NCBI RefSeq assembly: GCF_010668805.1
Contig: NZ_WUFT01000004.1
Span: 1-64,000, forward strand
Length of the DNA stretch: 64,000 bases
Direction: 5' to 3'
Source of the DNA: Rhizobium phaseoli
GTDB lineage: Bacteria; Pseudomonadota; Alphaproteobacteria; Rhizobiales; Rhizobiaceae
This document shows positions 42,089 to 53,065 of this stretch, one piece after another; the first letter of the stretch is position 1; every line of letters starts with the position of its first letter. The position numbers and the translations under genes are program-made. The notes beneath the pieces were generated by a model that saw only the letters and a program-made list of their open reading frames with translations, was not told where the DNA came from and made no database searches.

Positions 42089-42326
42089 GATGCAGACGCT
42101 GAACCCGGCCCTGTCGGGCGCGTCGCGAGTCGCAATGTCGCAGCGTCATCGAAGCCTGCTTGGAAAGCTCACGAATAGCTCGATTTTGAATTGTGTCATG
42201 CACAATAGGGCGTACCCCTGTGCGAACGGGATAAGCCTTTAAAACTATTTGAATGATACGGAACAATTCCGCCGATCGTGCGTTGCAGGTAATCGATGTT
42301 GCAATCGAATGGCTGAGGAGGGTTTC

Positions 42327-42593
42327 ATGGGCAGGTTCGGCACGACGACCGATTACAGCAGTATCAGACATTGGATCGAGGAACGCGGTGGCCATCCCGC
42401 CCGTATCGATAACGCGCGGGATAGCGAAACCGTCCGGGTCGATTCTTCCGCGGAACCGCAGGAGGAGATCTCCTGGGACGAATTCTACCGGGGCCTCGAC
42501 GACAGCAGGCTCGCCTTCCTTCACCGCACGAAGGCTGAAGACGATGTTGCCCGTCTTGGCAAGCTTGTCCGCCGGAAACGCCGGCACCACTAA
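42327..42593 (+). CDS. Small charged protein (88 aa) of unknown function
   Basis: The highly charged product has a central acidic stretch (SSAEPQEEISWDEFYRGLDD) and a basic tail (LGKLVRRKRRHH). There are no membrane segments or cysteines. GAGGAGG at 42315-42321 lies five bases before the ATG at 42327, which is much better than the in-frame ATG 78 bases earlier. It ends 23 bp before a bidirectional terminator shared with serA. I do not know the family; nucleic-acid or protein binding through the basic tail is a guess. Confidence 0.7.
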   Translation: MGRFGTTTDYSSIRHWIEERGGHPARIDNARDSETVRVDSSAEPQEEISWDEFYRGLDDSRLAFLHRTKAEDDVARLGKLVRRKRRHH

Positions 42594-42615
42594 CCTCATC
42601 TGTTCCAGCCACAGC

Positions 42616-42647
42616 AAAACCCGGCGCAGCTTCCCGCGCCGGGTTTT
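42616..42647. terminator. Bidirectional terminator between the 88-aa gene and serA
   Basis: Perfect 12-bp arms AAAACCCGGCGC (42616-42627) and GCGCCGGGTTTT (42636-42647) with an 8-base loop give a U-tract in either direction. Both converging genes end here. Confidence 0.9.
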
Positions 42648-42672
42648 CACGCTTTCCTTGGGAGGAACAAAC

Positions 42673-44268
42673 TCAGTCGATGTTGAAGGTCAACAGTTTT
42701 GCCTGGCGGATCGCCTGGTTCGCCGTCAGCTGAGCAAGCACGGTGTCGTCCACGTCGCCGTCGACATAGAGCAGCGCGATGGCGTCACCGCCCTGCTTGT
42801 CGCGGCCGAGCTGGAAGTTGGCGATGTTGACGCCGGCAGTGCCAAGCGTCATGCCGATGAAGCCGATCATGCCGGGAACGTCGGTATTGGTGATGTAGAT
42901 CATATGCGAGCCGACATCGGCATCGAGGTTGATGCCCTTGATCTGGATGAAGCGCGGCTTGCCATCCGAAAACACCGTGCCGGCGACCGAACGCGTCATG
43001 CTCTCGGTCGTCACCGTCAGCTTGATATAGCCGTCGAAGACACCTGTCTTGTCGCGCTTGACTTCGGAAAGCACGACGCCCTTTTCCTTGACCATGATCG
43101 GCGCCGAAACCATGTTGACGTCGGCGACCTGCGGGCGGATGAGGCCGGCAAGCACCGCGCTCGTCAGCGCCCGCGTGTTCATGTTGGCGGTGATGCCGTC
43201 ATAGAGGATCTCGATTTCCTTGATCGGCTCCTCGGTGACCTGGCCGACGAAGGCGCCGAGAACATCGGCAAGCCGGATGAAGGGCTTCAGGATCGGCGCC
43301 TCCTCAGCGGTGATCGACGGCATGTTGATGGCGTTGGAGACCGCACCCTTGACGAGGTAATCCGCCATTTGTTCGGCCACCTGCAGGGCGACGTTTTCCT
43401 GCGCCTCGGTCGTCGAGGCGCCGAGATGCGGCGTGCAGACGACATTCGGCAGGCCGAAGAGCGGGCTTTCCTTGGCCGGCTCGACCTCGAAGACGTCGAA
43501 GGCGGCACCGGCGACATGGCCGGACTTGATGGCTTCGGCAAGGGCTGCTTCGTCGACCAGGCCGCCACGCGCGCAGTTGATGATGCGCACGCCGGGCTTG
43601 GTCTTTGCCAGCGCTTCCTTGTTGAGGATGCCGCGCGTCTTGTCGGTCATCGGCACATGCAGCGTGATGAAGTCGGCCCGGGCGAAAAGCTCTTCCAGCT
43701 CGACCTTGGTCACGCCCATCTCCTCGGCGCGCTCCTTGGAGAGGAACGGGTCGTAGGCGACGACGTGCATCTTCAGGCCGATGGCACGGGCGCAGACGAT
43801 CGAGCCGATATTGCCGGCGCCGATGACGCCAAGCGTCTTGCCGGTAATCTCGACGCCCATGAATTTCGACTTCTCCCATTTGCCGGCCTGCGTCGAGGTA
43901 TCGGCTGCCGGAAGCTGGCGGGCGACGGCAAACATCAGCGCAATCGCATGTTCGGCCGTAGTGATCGAGTTGCCGAAGGGCGTGTTCATGACGATGATGC
44001 CGCGGCGCGAGGCAGCCGGAATATCGACATTGTCGACGCCGATGCCGGCGCGGCCGACGACCTTGAGGTTCGTCGCCCCCTGGATGATCTTTTCCGTCAC
44101 CTTGGTGGCGGAGCGGATGGCCAGGCCATCATACTTGCCGATGACGTCGAGCAGACGGTCCTTGTCCTTGCCGAGTTGCGGTTCGAAATCGACTTCGACG
44201 CCGCGGTCACGGAAAATCTGGACGGCGGTTTCCGACAATTCGTCGGATACGAGAACGCGAGGTGCCAT
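42673..44268 (-). CDS. serA: D-3-phosphoglycerate dehydrogenase
   Basis: The 531-aa NAD-dependent enzyme starts serine synthesis from 3-phosphoglycerate. The N-terminal substrate domain surrounds a Rossmann domain with GKTLGVIGAGNIGSIV (about residues 140-155). Catalytic Arg and Glu/His regions lie in INCARGGLVDEAAL and VCTPHLGASTTEAQENVA. The long C-terminal part (about 320-531) contains the allosteric-substrate-binding and ACT domains, as in the type I PHGDH form. AAGGAGG lies five bases before the ATG. The gene is 83 bp after serC and probably in the same transcript. Confidence 0.96.
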   Translation of the reverse strand: MAPRVLVSDELSETAVQIFRDRGVEVDFEPQLGKDKDRLLDVIGKYDGLAIRSATKVTEKIIQGATNLKVVGRAGIGVDNVDIPAASRRGIIVMNTPFGNSITTAEHAIALMFAVARQLPAADTSTQAGKWEKSKFMGVEITGKTLGVIGAGNIGSIVCARAIGLKMHVVAYDPFLSKERAEEMGVTKVELEELFARADFITLHVPMTDKTRGILNKEALAKTKPGVRIINCARGGLVDEAALAEAIKSGHVAGAAFDVFEVEPAKESPLFGLPNVVCTPHLGASTTEAQENVALQVAEQMADYLVKGAVSNAINMPSITAEEAPILKPFIRLADVLGAFVGQVTEEPIKEIEILYDGITANMNTRALTSAVLAGLIRPQVADVNMVSAPIMVKEKGVVLSEVKRDKTGVFDGYIKLTVTTESMTRSVAGTVFSDGKPRFIQIKGINLDADVGSHMIYITNTDVPGMIGFIGMTLGTAGVNIANFQLGRDKQGGDAIALLYVDGDVDDTVLAQLTANQAIRQAKLLTFNID

Positions 44269-44351
44269 TGTGGCCTCCTTGAAAAGTGTTCAGCGATGGA
44301 TGAAATGAGAATGCTGGGCTCCGCCCTAGGGCGGAGCCGGATGCGATCACG

Positions 44352-45530
44352 TCAGGCTGCCGCCTGGCCGAGCTGCGACTTCTGCGTTTCGAAAGCCCAG
44401 GAAAGCCAGGGCATCAGCTTCTGCATGTCGGATGCCTCGATGGTGGCACCGGCCCAGATGCGCAGGCCGGACGGCGCATCGCGGTAGTGGCCGACATCAT
44501 AGGCGACACCTTCCTTTTCGAGCAGGCCGACCAGCCCCTTGGCGAAATTCGCCTGACCGTCGTCGTCGAGCGCCGCGATATCCTTGTCGACGATCTTCAG
44601 GCAGACCGAGGTGTTGGAGGCCGTTTCCGCCTTGACGGCGAGATTGGCGATCCAGTCGTTTGCCGCGACGAAATCATGGATGACCTTGGCATTGGCGTCG
44701 GCACGCGCAATCAGCCCCTTGAGGCCGCCGAGGCCCTTGGCCCAGACAAGCGCATCGATATAGTCCTCGACGCACAGCATCGACGGCGTGTTGATCGTCT
44801 CGCCCTGGAAGATGCCTTCCGTCAGCTTGCCGCCAGAGGTCATGCGGAAGATCTTCGGCAACGGCCATGCCGGCGTGTAGGTGACCAGACGCTCGACGGC
44901 GCGCGGCGAAAGGATGATGACGCCGTGGGCGCCCTCGCCGCCCAGAACCTTCTGCCAGGAGAAGGTGACGACATCGAGCTTGGCGAAATCGAGTTCCTGC
45001 GCGAAAGCGGCCGAAGTGGCGTCGCAGATCGTCAGGCCCTTGCGGTCGGCAGGGATGAAATCGGCGTTCGGCACGCGCACGCCCGAGGTAGTGCCGTTCC
45101 AGGTGAAGACCACATCGCGATCGAAATCGACGGCGGAGAGATCGGGAAGCTCGCCGTAACCGGCCTCGAGCTTGCGCACATCCTTGAGCTTCAGCTGCTT
45201 GACGACATCGGTGACCCAGCCGGCGCCGAAGCTTTCCCAGGCGAGCATGTCGACGCCGCGTTCGCCGAGCAGCGACCAGAGCGCCATTTCGACGGCGCCG
45301 GTATCGGACGCCGGAACGATGCCGATGCGGTAATCCGCCGGCACGTCGAGAATTTCACGGGTGAGGTCGATGGCCTGCTTGAGCTTGGTCTTGCCGACCT
45401 TCGCGCGGTGCGAACGGCCAAGGGCCGCGTCGGAAAGGGCGTCGAGCGACCAACCGGGGCGCTTCGAGCAAGGGCCAGAAGAAAAATGAGTATTGTGCGG
45501 ACGGATGTCCGGCTTTGCGGTCTTCGCCAT
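44352..45530 (-). CDS. serC: Phosphoserine aminotransferase
   Basis: The 392-aa PLP enzyme converts 3-phosphohydroxypyruvate and glutamate to phosphoserine. The N-terminus [15 protein letters not shown], the PLP lysine region [15 protein letters not shown] and [14 protein letters not shown] are as in the alphaproteobacterial SerC class, which differs from the E. coli type. The upstream leader has structured RNA (45535-45572) that may regulate it. It is followed by serA. Confidence 0.95.
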   Translation of the reverse strand: MAKTAKPDIRPHNTHFSSGPCSKRPGWSLDALSDAALGRSHRAKVGKTKLKQAIDLTREILDVPADYRIGIVPASDTGAVEMALWSLLGERGVDMLAWESFGAGWVTDVVKQLKLKDVRKLEAGYGELPDLSAVDFDRDVVFTWNGTTSGVRVPNADFIPADRKGLTICDATSAAFAQELDFAKLDVVTFSWQKVLGGEGAHGVIILSPRAVERLVTYTPAWPLPKIFRMTSGGKLTEGIFQGETINTPSMLCVEDYIDALVWAKGLGGLKGLIARADANAKVIHDFVAANDWIANLAVKAETASNTSVCLKIVDKDIAALDDDGQANFAKGLVGLLEKEGVAYDVGHYRDAPSGLRIWAGATIEASDMQKLMPWLSWAFETQKSQLGQAAA

Positions 45531-45625
45531 GATGCTATCCTCTCAGATAGAAAGCCCTTCGTTGGGGAAGGGTGTCCCGCCGCCGTGTGTATGGATCGGA
45601 GGCGTCATAGTCAAGATCGAAGTGT
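45531..45625 (-). promoter_or_regulatory. Structured serC leader (candidate serC RNA motif)
   Basis: Before the serC ATG, the minus strand shows two adjoining stems: CCCTTC/GAAGGG (45555-45572) followed by CTTTCT, and CTATC/GATAG (45535-45550) whose loop and 3' arm contain the ribosome site GAGAGGA. A further CGCC/GGCG pairing lies upstream. A conserved serC leader RNA is known in Alphaproteobacteria; whether this matches it needs a covariance search. The layout alone suggests control of termination or of ribosome access. Confidence 0.5.
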
Positions 45626-45669
45626 CGCAGAGAGAGGATATTTTGACGCAGGCAAGCTTGACGCAGCAA

Positions 45670-45693
45670 AAAGCCGCCCAGGCGGGCGGCTTT
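45670..45693 (-). terminator. Terminator of the outer-membrane protein gene
   Basis: Arms AAAGCCGCCC and GGGCGGCTTT (10 bp) around a 4-base loop; on the minus strand the stem is followed by a T-run (45668-45672), 20 bases after the stop. Confidence 0.88.
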
Positions 45694-45713
45694 CTGATGG
45701 AGGCGAATTAAGC

Positions 45714-46550
45714 TTACTTGTAGACCGCCGGCTGCAGCGGAATTTCCGGCGGCGGTTCATAGCTCGCCTGGGCGCAGCCGCCGAACAGATAGCGGGCGCC
45801 GACGCGGGCTTCGTGGACGCTGAGACCCTTGTCGCGGCCGGGGCCGCCGTTTTCGGCATAACCGAACATGTTGCCGCCGTCGATATGCAGGTAGCGGTAG
45901 CCGACATCGGCCTTGACGTTGCAGGTGACGTCGATCGAGGCGCCGGCCATGAGAGCGTAGGTGAAACGCCAGTCGCCCTTGCCGCCATGGGTGACCTGGT
46001 CGTCGCAGAAGCTGCCGTCATCGGCGCAGGCGACGTTGCGCAGGTTCTTCCACTTCACATAAGAGCCGCCGATACCGGCACCGACGTAAGGCGTGACGTA
46101 ACCATAGGTGCCGAGATCGACGTAAGCATTGGCGAGCAGCGTGTAGGCGGTCAGCGAAGAGCGGTCGCTCGATGTGCAATCCACCAAGGGGAAGCCGCAC
46201 TGCCCAACCGTCGAGCCCTTGAAATCAGCCTGCGTCAGATAGTCGAAGGTCAGATCGGTGCGCAGATAGCTGTTGATCTGATAACCGACACCGCCGCCGA
46301 CCGTCCATGCGTCGTCCAGATCGGCATGGTCGAAATCGACCTCGCTGGCATTGCTGCCTTGGAAATAGCGTGCGCCGCGCAGATCGGTGAAGGCATAACC
46401 GACATCGCCACGCAGGTACCAGCCGGTTGCTTCGCTGACCGTCACTTCGGGTGGCTGCTCCGGGATCGGCTCGGCAGGGGCGAGGTCCGCGGAATAGGCG
46501 TTTGTCGCGATCAACAATGCGGCGAAGATGCCGGACAAGGTTCTTTTCAT
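45714..46550 (-). CDS. Outer-membrane beta-barrel protein, Omp25/RopB-like
   Basis: The 278-aa protein has a signal peptide (MKRTLSGIFAALLIATNAYSA, cleavage near residue 21) followed by a proline-rich linker (LAPAEPIPEQPPEV). An eight-stranded porin-like barrel begins GWYLRGDVGYAFTDLRG and ends VGARYLFGG plus a proline-rich tail. Alternating hydrophobic strands and glycine turns are typical of the rhizobial Omp25/31 family. It has two Cys pairs (QCGFPLVDC and CADDGSFC), which could form loop disulfides. The start is the ATG at 46550 eight bases after GGAG. It would sit in the outer membrane as a structural protein. Confidence 0.88.
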   Translation of the reverse strand: MKRTLSGIFAALLIATNAYSADLAPAEPIPEQPPEVTVSEATGWYLRGDVGYAFTDLRGARYFQGSNASEVDFDHADLDDAWTVGGGVGYQINSYLRTDLTFDYLTQADFKGSTVGQCGFPLVDCTSSDRSSLTAYTLLANAYVDLGTYGYVTPYVGAGIGGSYVKWKNLRNVACADDGSFCDDQVTHGGKGDWRFTYALMAGASIDVTCNVKADVGYRYLHIDGGNMFGYAENGGPGRDKGLSVHEARVGARYLFGGCAQASYEPPPEIPLQPAVYK

Positions 46551-46767
46551 GGATCCCACTCCAAAATTCGTTGAGGCGGCAGGCTCAAGTCACTGCCAAA
46601 CTGGTACGCTTCGGATGGATAATGAACGGGAAACGTTAAAAGCTGCTTAACCACGATTATTTACCGTATTCTGCAGATACCCCTGAAAGAAAAACACAAG
46701 TCGCAGCGATAAGAATTCGGCCTGCAGCAAGCATAGAATCTGGCTGAACCATTGCGCATAACGAAAA

Positions 46768-46789
46768 AGCCGGCGCTTGCGCACCGGCT
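46768..46789 (-). terminator. Terminator of glmM
   Basis: On the minus strand AGCCGGTGC-GCAA-GCGCCGGCT forms a 9-bp stem (one G-U pair) followed by five T, 25 bases after the glmM stop. Confidence 0.88.
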
Positions 46790-46814
46790 CCTTCAGTAAT
46801 CCATTGTCACAAGA

Positions 46815-48167
46815 TCAGGCGGCAGTCCGCACGTTCGATATCGTGCCGATCAGCTCGTTGACGATGCGCTCGATCTGGGCGCGGTCGTCGCCCTCGGCCA
46901 TAACGCGGATCAGCGGCTCGGTGCCCGAGGGGCGGATGACGAGGCGGCCGTTCTTGGCCAGTTCGGCTTCGGCATCGGCGATCGCCTTCTGCACCTGGAT
47001 ATCCTCCAGCGGCTTGCCGCCGCTGATGCGGACATTGCGCAGGAGCTGCGGCACCGGCTCGAAGCGGCGGCAGACCTCGCTGACGGTCCGACCGGTGCGC
47101 TTGACCGCGGCCAGGATCTGCAGCGCTGCGACCAGACCATCGCCTGTCGTGCCGTAGTCCGAAAGCACGATGTGGCCCGACTGCTCGCCGCCGACATTGT
47201 AATTATGCTGGCGCATATGCTCGACGACATAGCGGTCGCCGACCCGCGTGCGGGCAAGCGCCATGCCGCGCTCGTCGAGGAAGCGCTCCAGACCGAGATT
47301 GGACATCACGGTGGCGACGATGCCATTGCCGCGCAGCTGCTGGCTCTCGGCCCAGCTCTCGGCGATGACGGCCATCAGTTGGTCGCCGTCGACGATCGAA
47401 CCGTTTTCGTCAACGATGATAACGCGGTCGGCATCACCGTCGAGCGCGATGCCGATATCGGCGCGCACCTCGTCGACCTTCTTCTGCAGTGCGACGGGGC
47501 TGGTGGAGCCGCAATTGAGATTGATGTTGGTGCCGTTCGGCTCGTTGCCGATGGTGACGACCTCGGCACCGAGCTCCCAGAGCACGGCGGGTGCCACCTT
47601 GTAGGCAGCACCATTGGCGCAGTCGATCGCGATCCTCAGACCCTGCAGCGTCACGTCGCGCGGCAGCGTGCGCTTGGCATGTTCGATATAGCGGTCATGC
47701 ACGCCGTCGACGCGCTTGGCGCGGCCGATGTCATCGGATTTGGCGAGCTGGGCGTTCAGATCTTTTTCGAGCAGATCCTCGATCTCGGCTTCGAGCTCGT
47801 CGGAAAGCTTGTAGCCGTCGGGGCCGAAGAGCTTGATGCCGTTGTCCTCGTAAGGATTGTGCGAAGCCGAGATCATCACGCCGATATCGCAGCGCAGCGA
47901 GCGCGTCAGCATGGCGACGGCCGGCGTCGGAATCGGGCCGAGAATAAAGGCATCGAGGCCCGCAGCCGTGAAGCCCGCGACCATGGCGTTCTCAAGCATA
48001 TAACCGGAAAGACGCGTATCCTTGCCGATGACGACACGGTGGCGATGGTTGCCGCGGCGGAAGATCGTGCCGGCGGCAATGCCGACCCGCATAGCGAGAT
48101 CCGGCGTCATCGGGAAGACGTTGGATTGGCCGCGAATGCCGTCCGTACCGAAATAGCGTCTTTTCAT
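46815..48167 (-). CDS. glmM: Phosphoglucosamine mutase
   Basis: The 450-aa enzyme isomerises glucosamine-6-phosphate to glucosamine-1-phosphate for peptidoglycan and LPS precursors. The active-site serine is Ser102 in ISASHNP, the metal loop is DGDADR, the sugar-binding loop is GGEQSGHIV, and the phosphate loop [15 protein letters not shown] is near the C-terminus. [13 protein letters not shown] is the standard start; the ATG at 48167 follows AGGAG. The gene is downstream of ftsH, as in many proteobacteria, but without folP between them, and ftsH has its own terminator. Confidence 0.97.
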   Translation of the reverse strand: MKRRYFGTDGIRGQSNVFPMTPDLAMRVGIAAGTIFRRGNHRHRVVIGKDTRLSGYMLENAMVAGFTAAGLDAFILGPIPTPAVAMLTRSLRCDIGVMISASHNPYEDNGIKLFGPDGYKLSDELEAEIEDLLEKDLNAQLAKSDDIGRAKRVDGVHDRYIEHAKRTLPRDVTLQGLRIAIDCANGAAYKVAPAVLWELGAEVVTIGNEPNGTNINLNCGSTSPVALQKKVDEVRADIGIALDGDADRVIIVDENGSIVDGDQLMAVIAESWAESQQLRGNGIVATVMSNLGLERFLDERGMALARTRVGDRYVVEHMRQHNYNVGGEQSGHIVLSDYGTTGDGLVAALQILAAVKRTGRTVSEVCRRFEPVPQLLRNVRISGGKPLEDIQVQKAIADAEAELAKNGRLVIRPSGTEPLIRVMAEGDDRAQIERIVNELIGTISNVRTAA

Positions 48168-48356
48168 CTGCACTCCTGCGCTTTTCGCGCGCCAGTCAAG
48201 GCAGCGCACCGTTCCAAGCGAATCCGGCTTCCATGGAATGTCGTTCATTCAGGAGCGTGATTCCTGCTTGCCTCAATTCAGCGGAATGCCACAAAATGAG
48301 GCTATCAGCACGTAAATTAGCAAGAAAAATGATTATATCCCGTTACCAATAGAAAA

Positions 48357-48386
48357 GGCCGGATCTCCCGCTTGGGAAATCCGGCC
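48357..48386 (-). terminator. Terminator of ftsH
   Basis: GGCCGGAT and ATCCGGCC plus TCCC/GGGA form a 30-base stem-loop with one C-A mismatch. The minus-strand 3' side reads TTTTCTAT. Confidence 0.88.
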
Positions 48387-48409
48387 GTGTTCGAGGTGGT
48401 GCTAGCCGC

Positions 48410-50338
<1,929 letters not shown>

Positions 50339-50435
50339 TGAACTCCCCAGCACTGGAACAGCCGCCTCATGGCGACCGTCTTATTCGTCTCTAACATAGG
50401 GTTGCGCCGTGCGATTGCCAAGGCGGCCCCCCAGG

Positions 50436-51911
50436 TCAGATGGTTTTTCCGTCAATACTTCTTAAAGGCGGCCTCGGATAGGGCGCCGTTGCGAAAACCG
50501 CCGAAAGCCTGTTCGCAAAGATGAAATCAAATCGTGTCAAAAAGCGGTCGAAGGGCGCGAAATAGGGCGTGAGGTCGATCGTCGGCGAGGATTCCTGCGA
50601 TAGAAGGGTTCCGTCGGCGGATAACACCGGCGCCGAGGCGATGGCGCGCTTCCACGCAGCCTTGGGCAGGTGCCACATATTGCCCCTCATTCCTGTGCTC
50701 GTTACAGGAATCCAGCCACGGCGCGTCTGCGCCGTGATTGACTCGATAAAGCCCGAACTGTCTTTTGCGCCCAAGGACTTGGGCGCACTGGATTCCTGTG
50801 ACATCCCTCGGGTCAGGTCCGAGGACAGGAATGAGGGAGAGTCTGATGCAGCGGCACCAACTACGATTGATGTGGCCACTCCATTGCACATACGAAACCT
50901 TCCATCCCAAACCCCCGCCTCTCCCGGCATCAATACCAGTGACACGATCCCCCGGCTCTCGCGCGTGAGATAAAGCCCGTCCCGTCGCAAATCGAAAACC
51001 ACCCGGCCGACAGTCATCCGCCCCGGCTCCCCGCCACCGGCAAATTGAAGGATACGCTCCATAGGCGCCCTCCCCGGCGCAAACGGCTGCCCGCCGAAAA
51101 CGGCTGTCAGACGGCCGAGCGCATAGTCGAGGACTGCACGATCCTGCCCCAACCCGTCAGGCATCACCTGCCCGAGCAGTCCGCCGTGAAGCCTGAAGTG
51201 ACGATCCAGCCAATCTGCGGCCTTGGCCGAAAGCGCCAGTCGCTCTTCCCAGGCCCTGCAGATATTTTTCTCGGGACCTGCATCAGCCGGAAGCTGCCGC
51301 CGGATCCGCACGCGCTCATACTTCACATCCTCATTGCTCGGATCATCGATCCACGGCACGCTCCGCTCTGTCAGCAAAGAACGGATATCCGCCCGGCTGG
51401 AAAAGAGAAGCGGCCGCAATATCCAGAAGCGCCGGTTGAAGAGCACCGCATCGGCAATGCCGGTCGAGGCCTGCTCCGTCCGCATGCCGCGCATCTGAAG
51501 CGTTTCGCGCTGATCGTCGAGCGTATGGCCGGTGACGATGAGATTGGCGCCAAGTGCGGCAGCCGCTTCGGCGAGCAGACCATAACGCGCCTCGCGGGCC
51601 GCAGCCATGATGCCGGTTTTGGGCTTGTCGCCCCGCCAGATCATGATGGTGTGGGGAATGCCGAGTGATGTGCAGAGGGCTGCGACTGCGTGCGCCTCGT
51701 CTGCGGAGCCGGCGCGCAATGCATGGTCGACGGTTGCAGCGCATAGGGAAATTTTGAGATGAGCTGCGGCCTTCACGGCTTCGTCAAGGAGGAGAAGCAG
51801 GCCGGTCGAATCGCTGCCGCCCGATATCGCGACGAGAATGCGTGCGGGGCTATGAAGCGAGGTGAGAAACTGGAGGATCGCCTCTTGCGGCGATCGGGCT
51901 TCCGGAGACAT
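50436..51911 (-). CDS. tilS: tRNA(Ile)-lysidine synthase with an in-frame palindromic element
   Basis: The essential enzyme attaches lysine to C34 of tRNA-Ile(CAU). The N-terminal PP-loop ATPase has SGGSDS (residues 30-35), VDHALRAGSADEAHAVAALC and VTGHTLDDQRETLQMR (the last with conserved His/Asp), and a helical middle region follows. The gene contains a palindromic element (50684-50837) that supplies about 52 residues (roughly 358-410, including QESSAPKSLGA and RRGWIPVTSTGMR) with no stop or frameshift. Removing it would give about 440 aa. The reading frame resumes with KAAWKRAIASAPVL. The gene starts 11 bp after the cpoB stop. Confidence 0.92.
   Translation of the reverse strand: MSPEARSPQEAILQFLTSLHSPARILVAISGGSDSTGLLLLLDEAVKAAAHLKISLCAATVDHALRAGSADEAHAVAALCTSLGIPHTIMIWRGDKPKTGIMAAAREARYGLLAEAAAALGANLIVTGHTLDDQRETLQMRGMRTEQASTGIADAVLFNRRFWILRPLLFSSRADIRSLLTERSVPWIDDPSNEDVKYERVRIRRQLPADAGPEKNICRAWEERLALSAKAADWLDRHFRLHGGLLGQVMPDGLGQDRAVLDYALGRLTAVFGGQPFAPGRAPMERILQFAGGGEPGRMTVGRVVFDLRRDGLYLTRESRGIVSLVLMPGEAGVWDGRFRMCNGVATSIVVGAAASDSPSFLSSDLTRGMSQESSAPKSLGAKDSSGFIESITAQTRRGWIPVTSTGMRGNMWHLPKAAWKRAIASAPVLSADGTLLSQESSPTIDLTPYFAPFDRFLTRFDFIFANRLSAVFATAPYPRPPLRSIDGKTI
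50684..50837. repeat. Palindromic element inserted in tilS (copy A)
   Basis: The outer 13-bp arms CCCTCATTCCTGT (50684-50696) and ACAGGAATGAGGG (50825-50837) are perfect inverted repeats. Nested 12-bp arms ACAGGAATCCAG (50704-50715) and CTGGATTCCTGT (50788-50799) lie inside, together with stems on CACGGCGC/GCGCCGTG and GCGCCCAAG/TTGGGCGC. Read on the minus strand it matches copy B (59774-59891) read on the plus strand. Confidence 0.9.
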
Positions 51912-51922
51912 GCCGGAAGACC

Positions 51923-52906
51923 TTAGCAGGCGAGGCGCTTCTGTTCGCTCGCAACCTTGCTTATGACGGCACGCGAGGCCTTGGGATAACGCTTCGAGAC
52001 TTCGCGCAGCGTCGCACAGGCCGTCTCGGTATTGTCGAGCGCAGCTAGCGACATGCCAAGCTTCAACAGCATTTCAGGCGCCTTTTCTGACGTGCCATAT
52101 TTCTGGTGCGCATTGAGGAAGGTTTTGGCCGCCTCATTGTACTTGCCCTGTGAATAGAGCGCTTCGCCAAGCCAGAAATTGGCGTCCGCCGCCCGCGCGC
52201 TGCTCGGGTAGCGGGTGATGTACTGGGTGAATTCCTGTTCGGCCGTGCTGTAATCGCCTGATAAGACGTGACCATAGGCCGACTTGTACTGGTCCGCTTC
52301 ACCACCGAGCGATGCGGTCTGCTGCGGATTAGCGGCATTGGGAACCGGGCCGGAGCCGATTCCCGCATTTTCATCGACAGTTCCGCCGATCGCATTGCCC
52401 TTCTGATCGAAATCGATCGAGCCGAGCTCCTTCGGCGGTTGGCCGAGGCCGCTATTGCTAGGCACGTCGGTGGAGGGAGCCGTTTCGGCTCCCTGCGGTG
52501 CCTGGATCACCTTGGCGATGTCATCGCCGCCGGAGGCTGCCGGAGCGACATCGGTCTCGCTCTTCTTGACAGGAGCCTTGGCACCGCCGCCGCTGGCACC
52601 CGTCTTTTCCAACTGCTGGAAGCGGAATTCATTGTCTTCCTGCTGCTTGCGGATCGTCTCCTGCATCTGCAGCAGCTGGAAGCTCATCTCCTCGATCCGG
52701 CCGTTCAGCTGCCGCAGTTGCTCTTCGAGCTGCTGCACGCGCATCTCGGCATCGCCGCTCTGCACCTTGACAACAGGCGGCGCCGACGGGTTTTCCGCGG
52801 ATCGGCCGCCAAGATGCAGCCCAAAGAACGAGGCCGAATAGGCCGTCCGCTCGCTCCCGATCACGGCCGCGAGGCACAGCATGCCTGCCACGACAAGTTT
52901 CTTCAT
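51923..52906 (-). CDS. cpoB: Tol-Pal system protein CpoB (YbgF)
   Basis: The 327-aa periplasmic protein has a signal peptide (about residues 1-26), an N-terminal trimeric coiled coil (about 52-100: MRVQQLEEQLRQLNGRIEEM, EDNEFRFQQLEK), and a long low-complexity linker (about 105-200). C-terminal TPR repeats (about 205-325: YKSAYGHVLSGDYSTAEQEF, ANFWLGEALYSQGKYNEAAKTF) complete it. CpoB connects Tol-Pal with peptidoglycan synthesis during division. The ATG at 52906 is preceded by AGGA; a longer frame reaching 53065 has no signal. It is the last gene of the tol-pal group and abuts tilS. Confidence 0.93.
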   Translation of the reverse strand: MKKLVVAGMLCLAAVIGSERTAYSASFFGLHLGGRSAENPSAPPVVKVQSGDAEMRVQQLEEQLRQLNGRIEEMSFQLLQMQETIRKQQEDNEFRFQQLEKTGASGGGAKAPVKKSETDVAPAASGGDDIAKVIQAPQGAETAPSTDVPSNSGLGQPPKELGSIDFDQKGNAIGGTVDENAGIGSGPVPNAANPQQTASLGGEADQYKSAYGHVLSGDYSTAEQEFTQYITRYPSSARAADANFWLGEALYSQGKYNEAAKTFLNAHQKYGTSEKAPEMLLKLGMSLAALDNTETACATLREVSKRYPKASRAVISKVASEQKRLAC

Positions 52907-53016
52907 ATGTATCGTCCTGTCCCAGTGATTCTTCGCGCCTCGATGACACGAACAGGAGATTTTTCCAATTGCTGTCAAAAAGCAACGGAGTCTGGCCAAA
53001 GTGTGGTCAAAAAGAA

Positions 53017-53042
53017 AAGGCGGCCCCTGATGGGACCGCCTT
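53017..53042 (-). terminator. Terminator between pal and cpoB
   Basis: On the minus strand AAGGCGG-TCCC and GGGG-CCGCCTT pair around ATCA with one mismatch, followed by TTTTCTTTTT. It separates pal from cpoB by an apparent rho-independent stop. Confidence 0.8.
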
Positions 53043-53065
53043 CCGAAAGCCAACCAAGTCGGCAA

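Noticed and set aside
42253..44487. A 744-codon plus-strand frame opposite serA
   Set aside because: Antisense shadow with the same low-complexity composition; serA on the minus strand carries all family motifs.
44487..46574. A 695-codon plus-strand frame opposite serC and the outer-membrane protein gene
   Set aside because: It crosses two real genes and a terminator on the other strand and has no recognisable domain.
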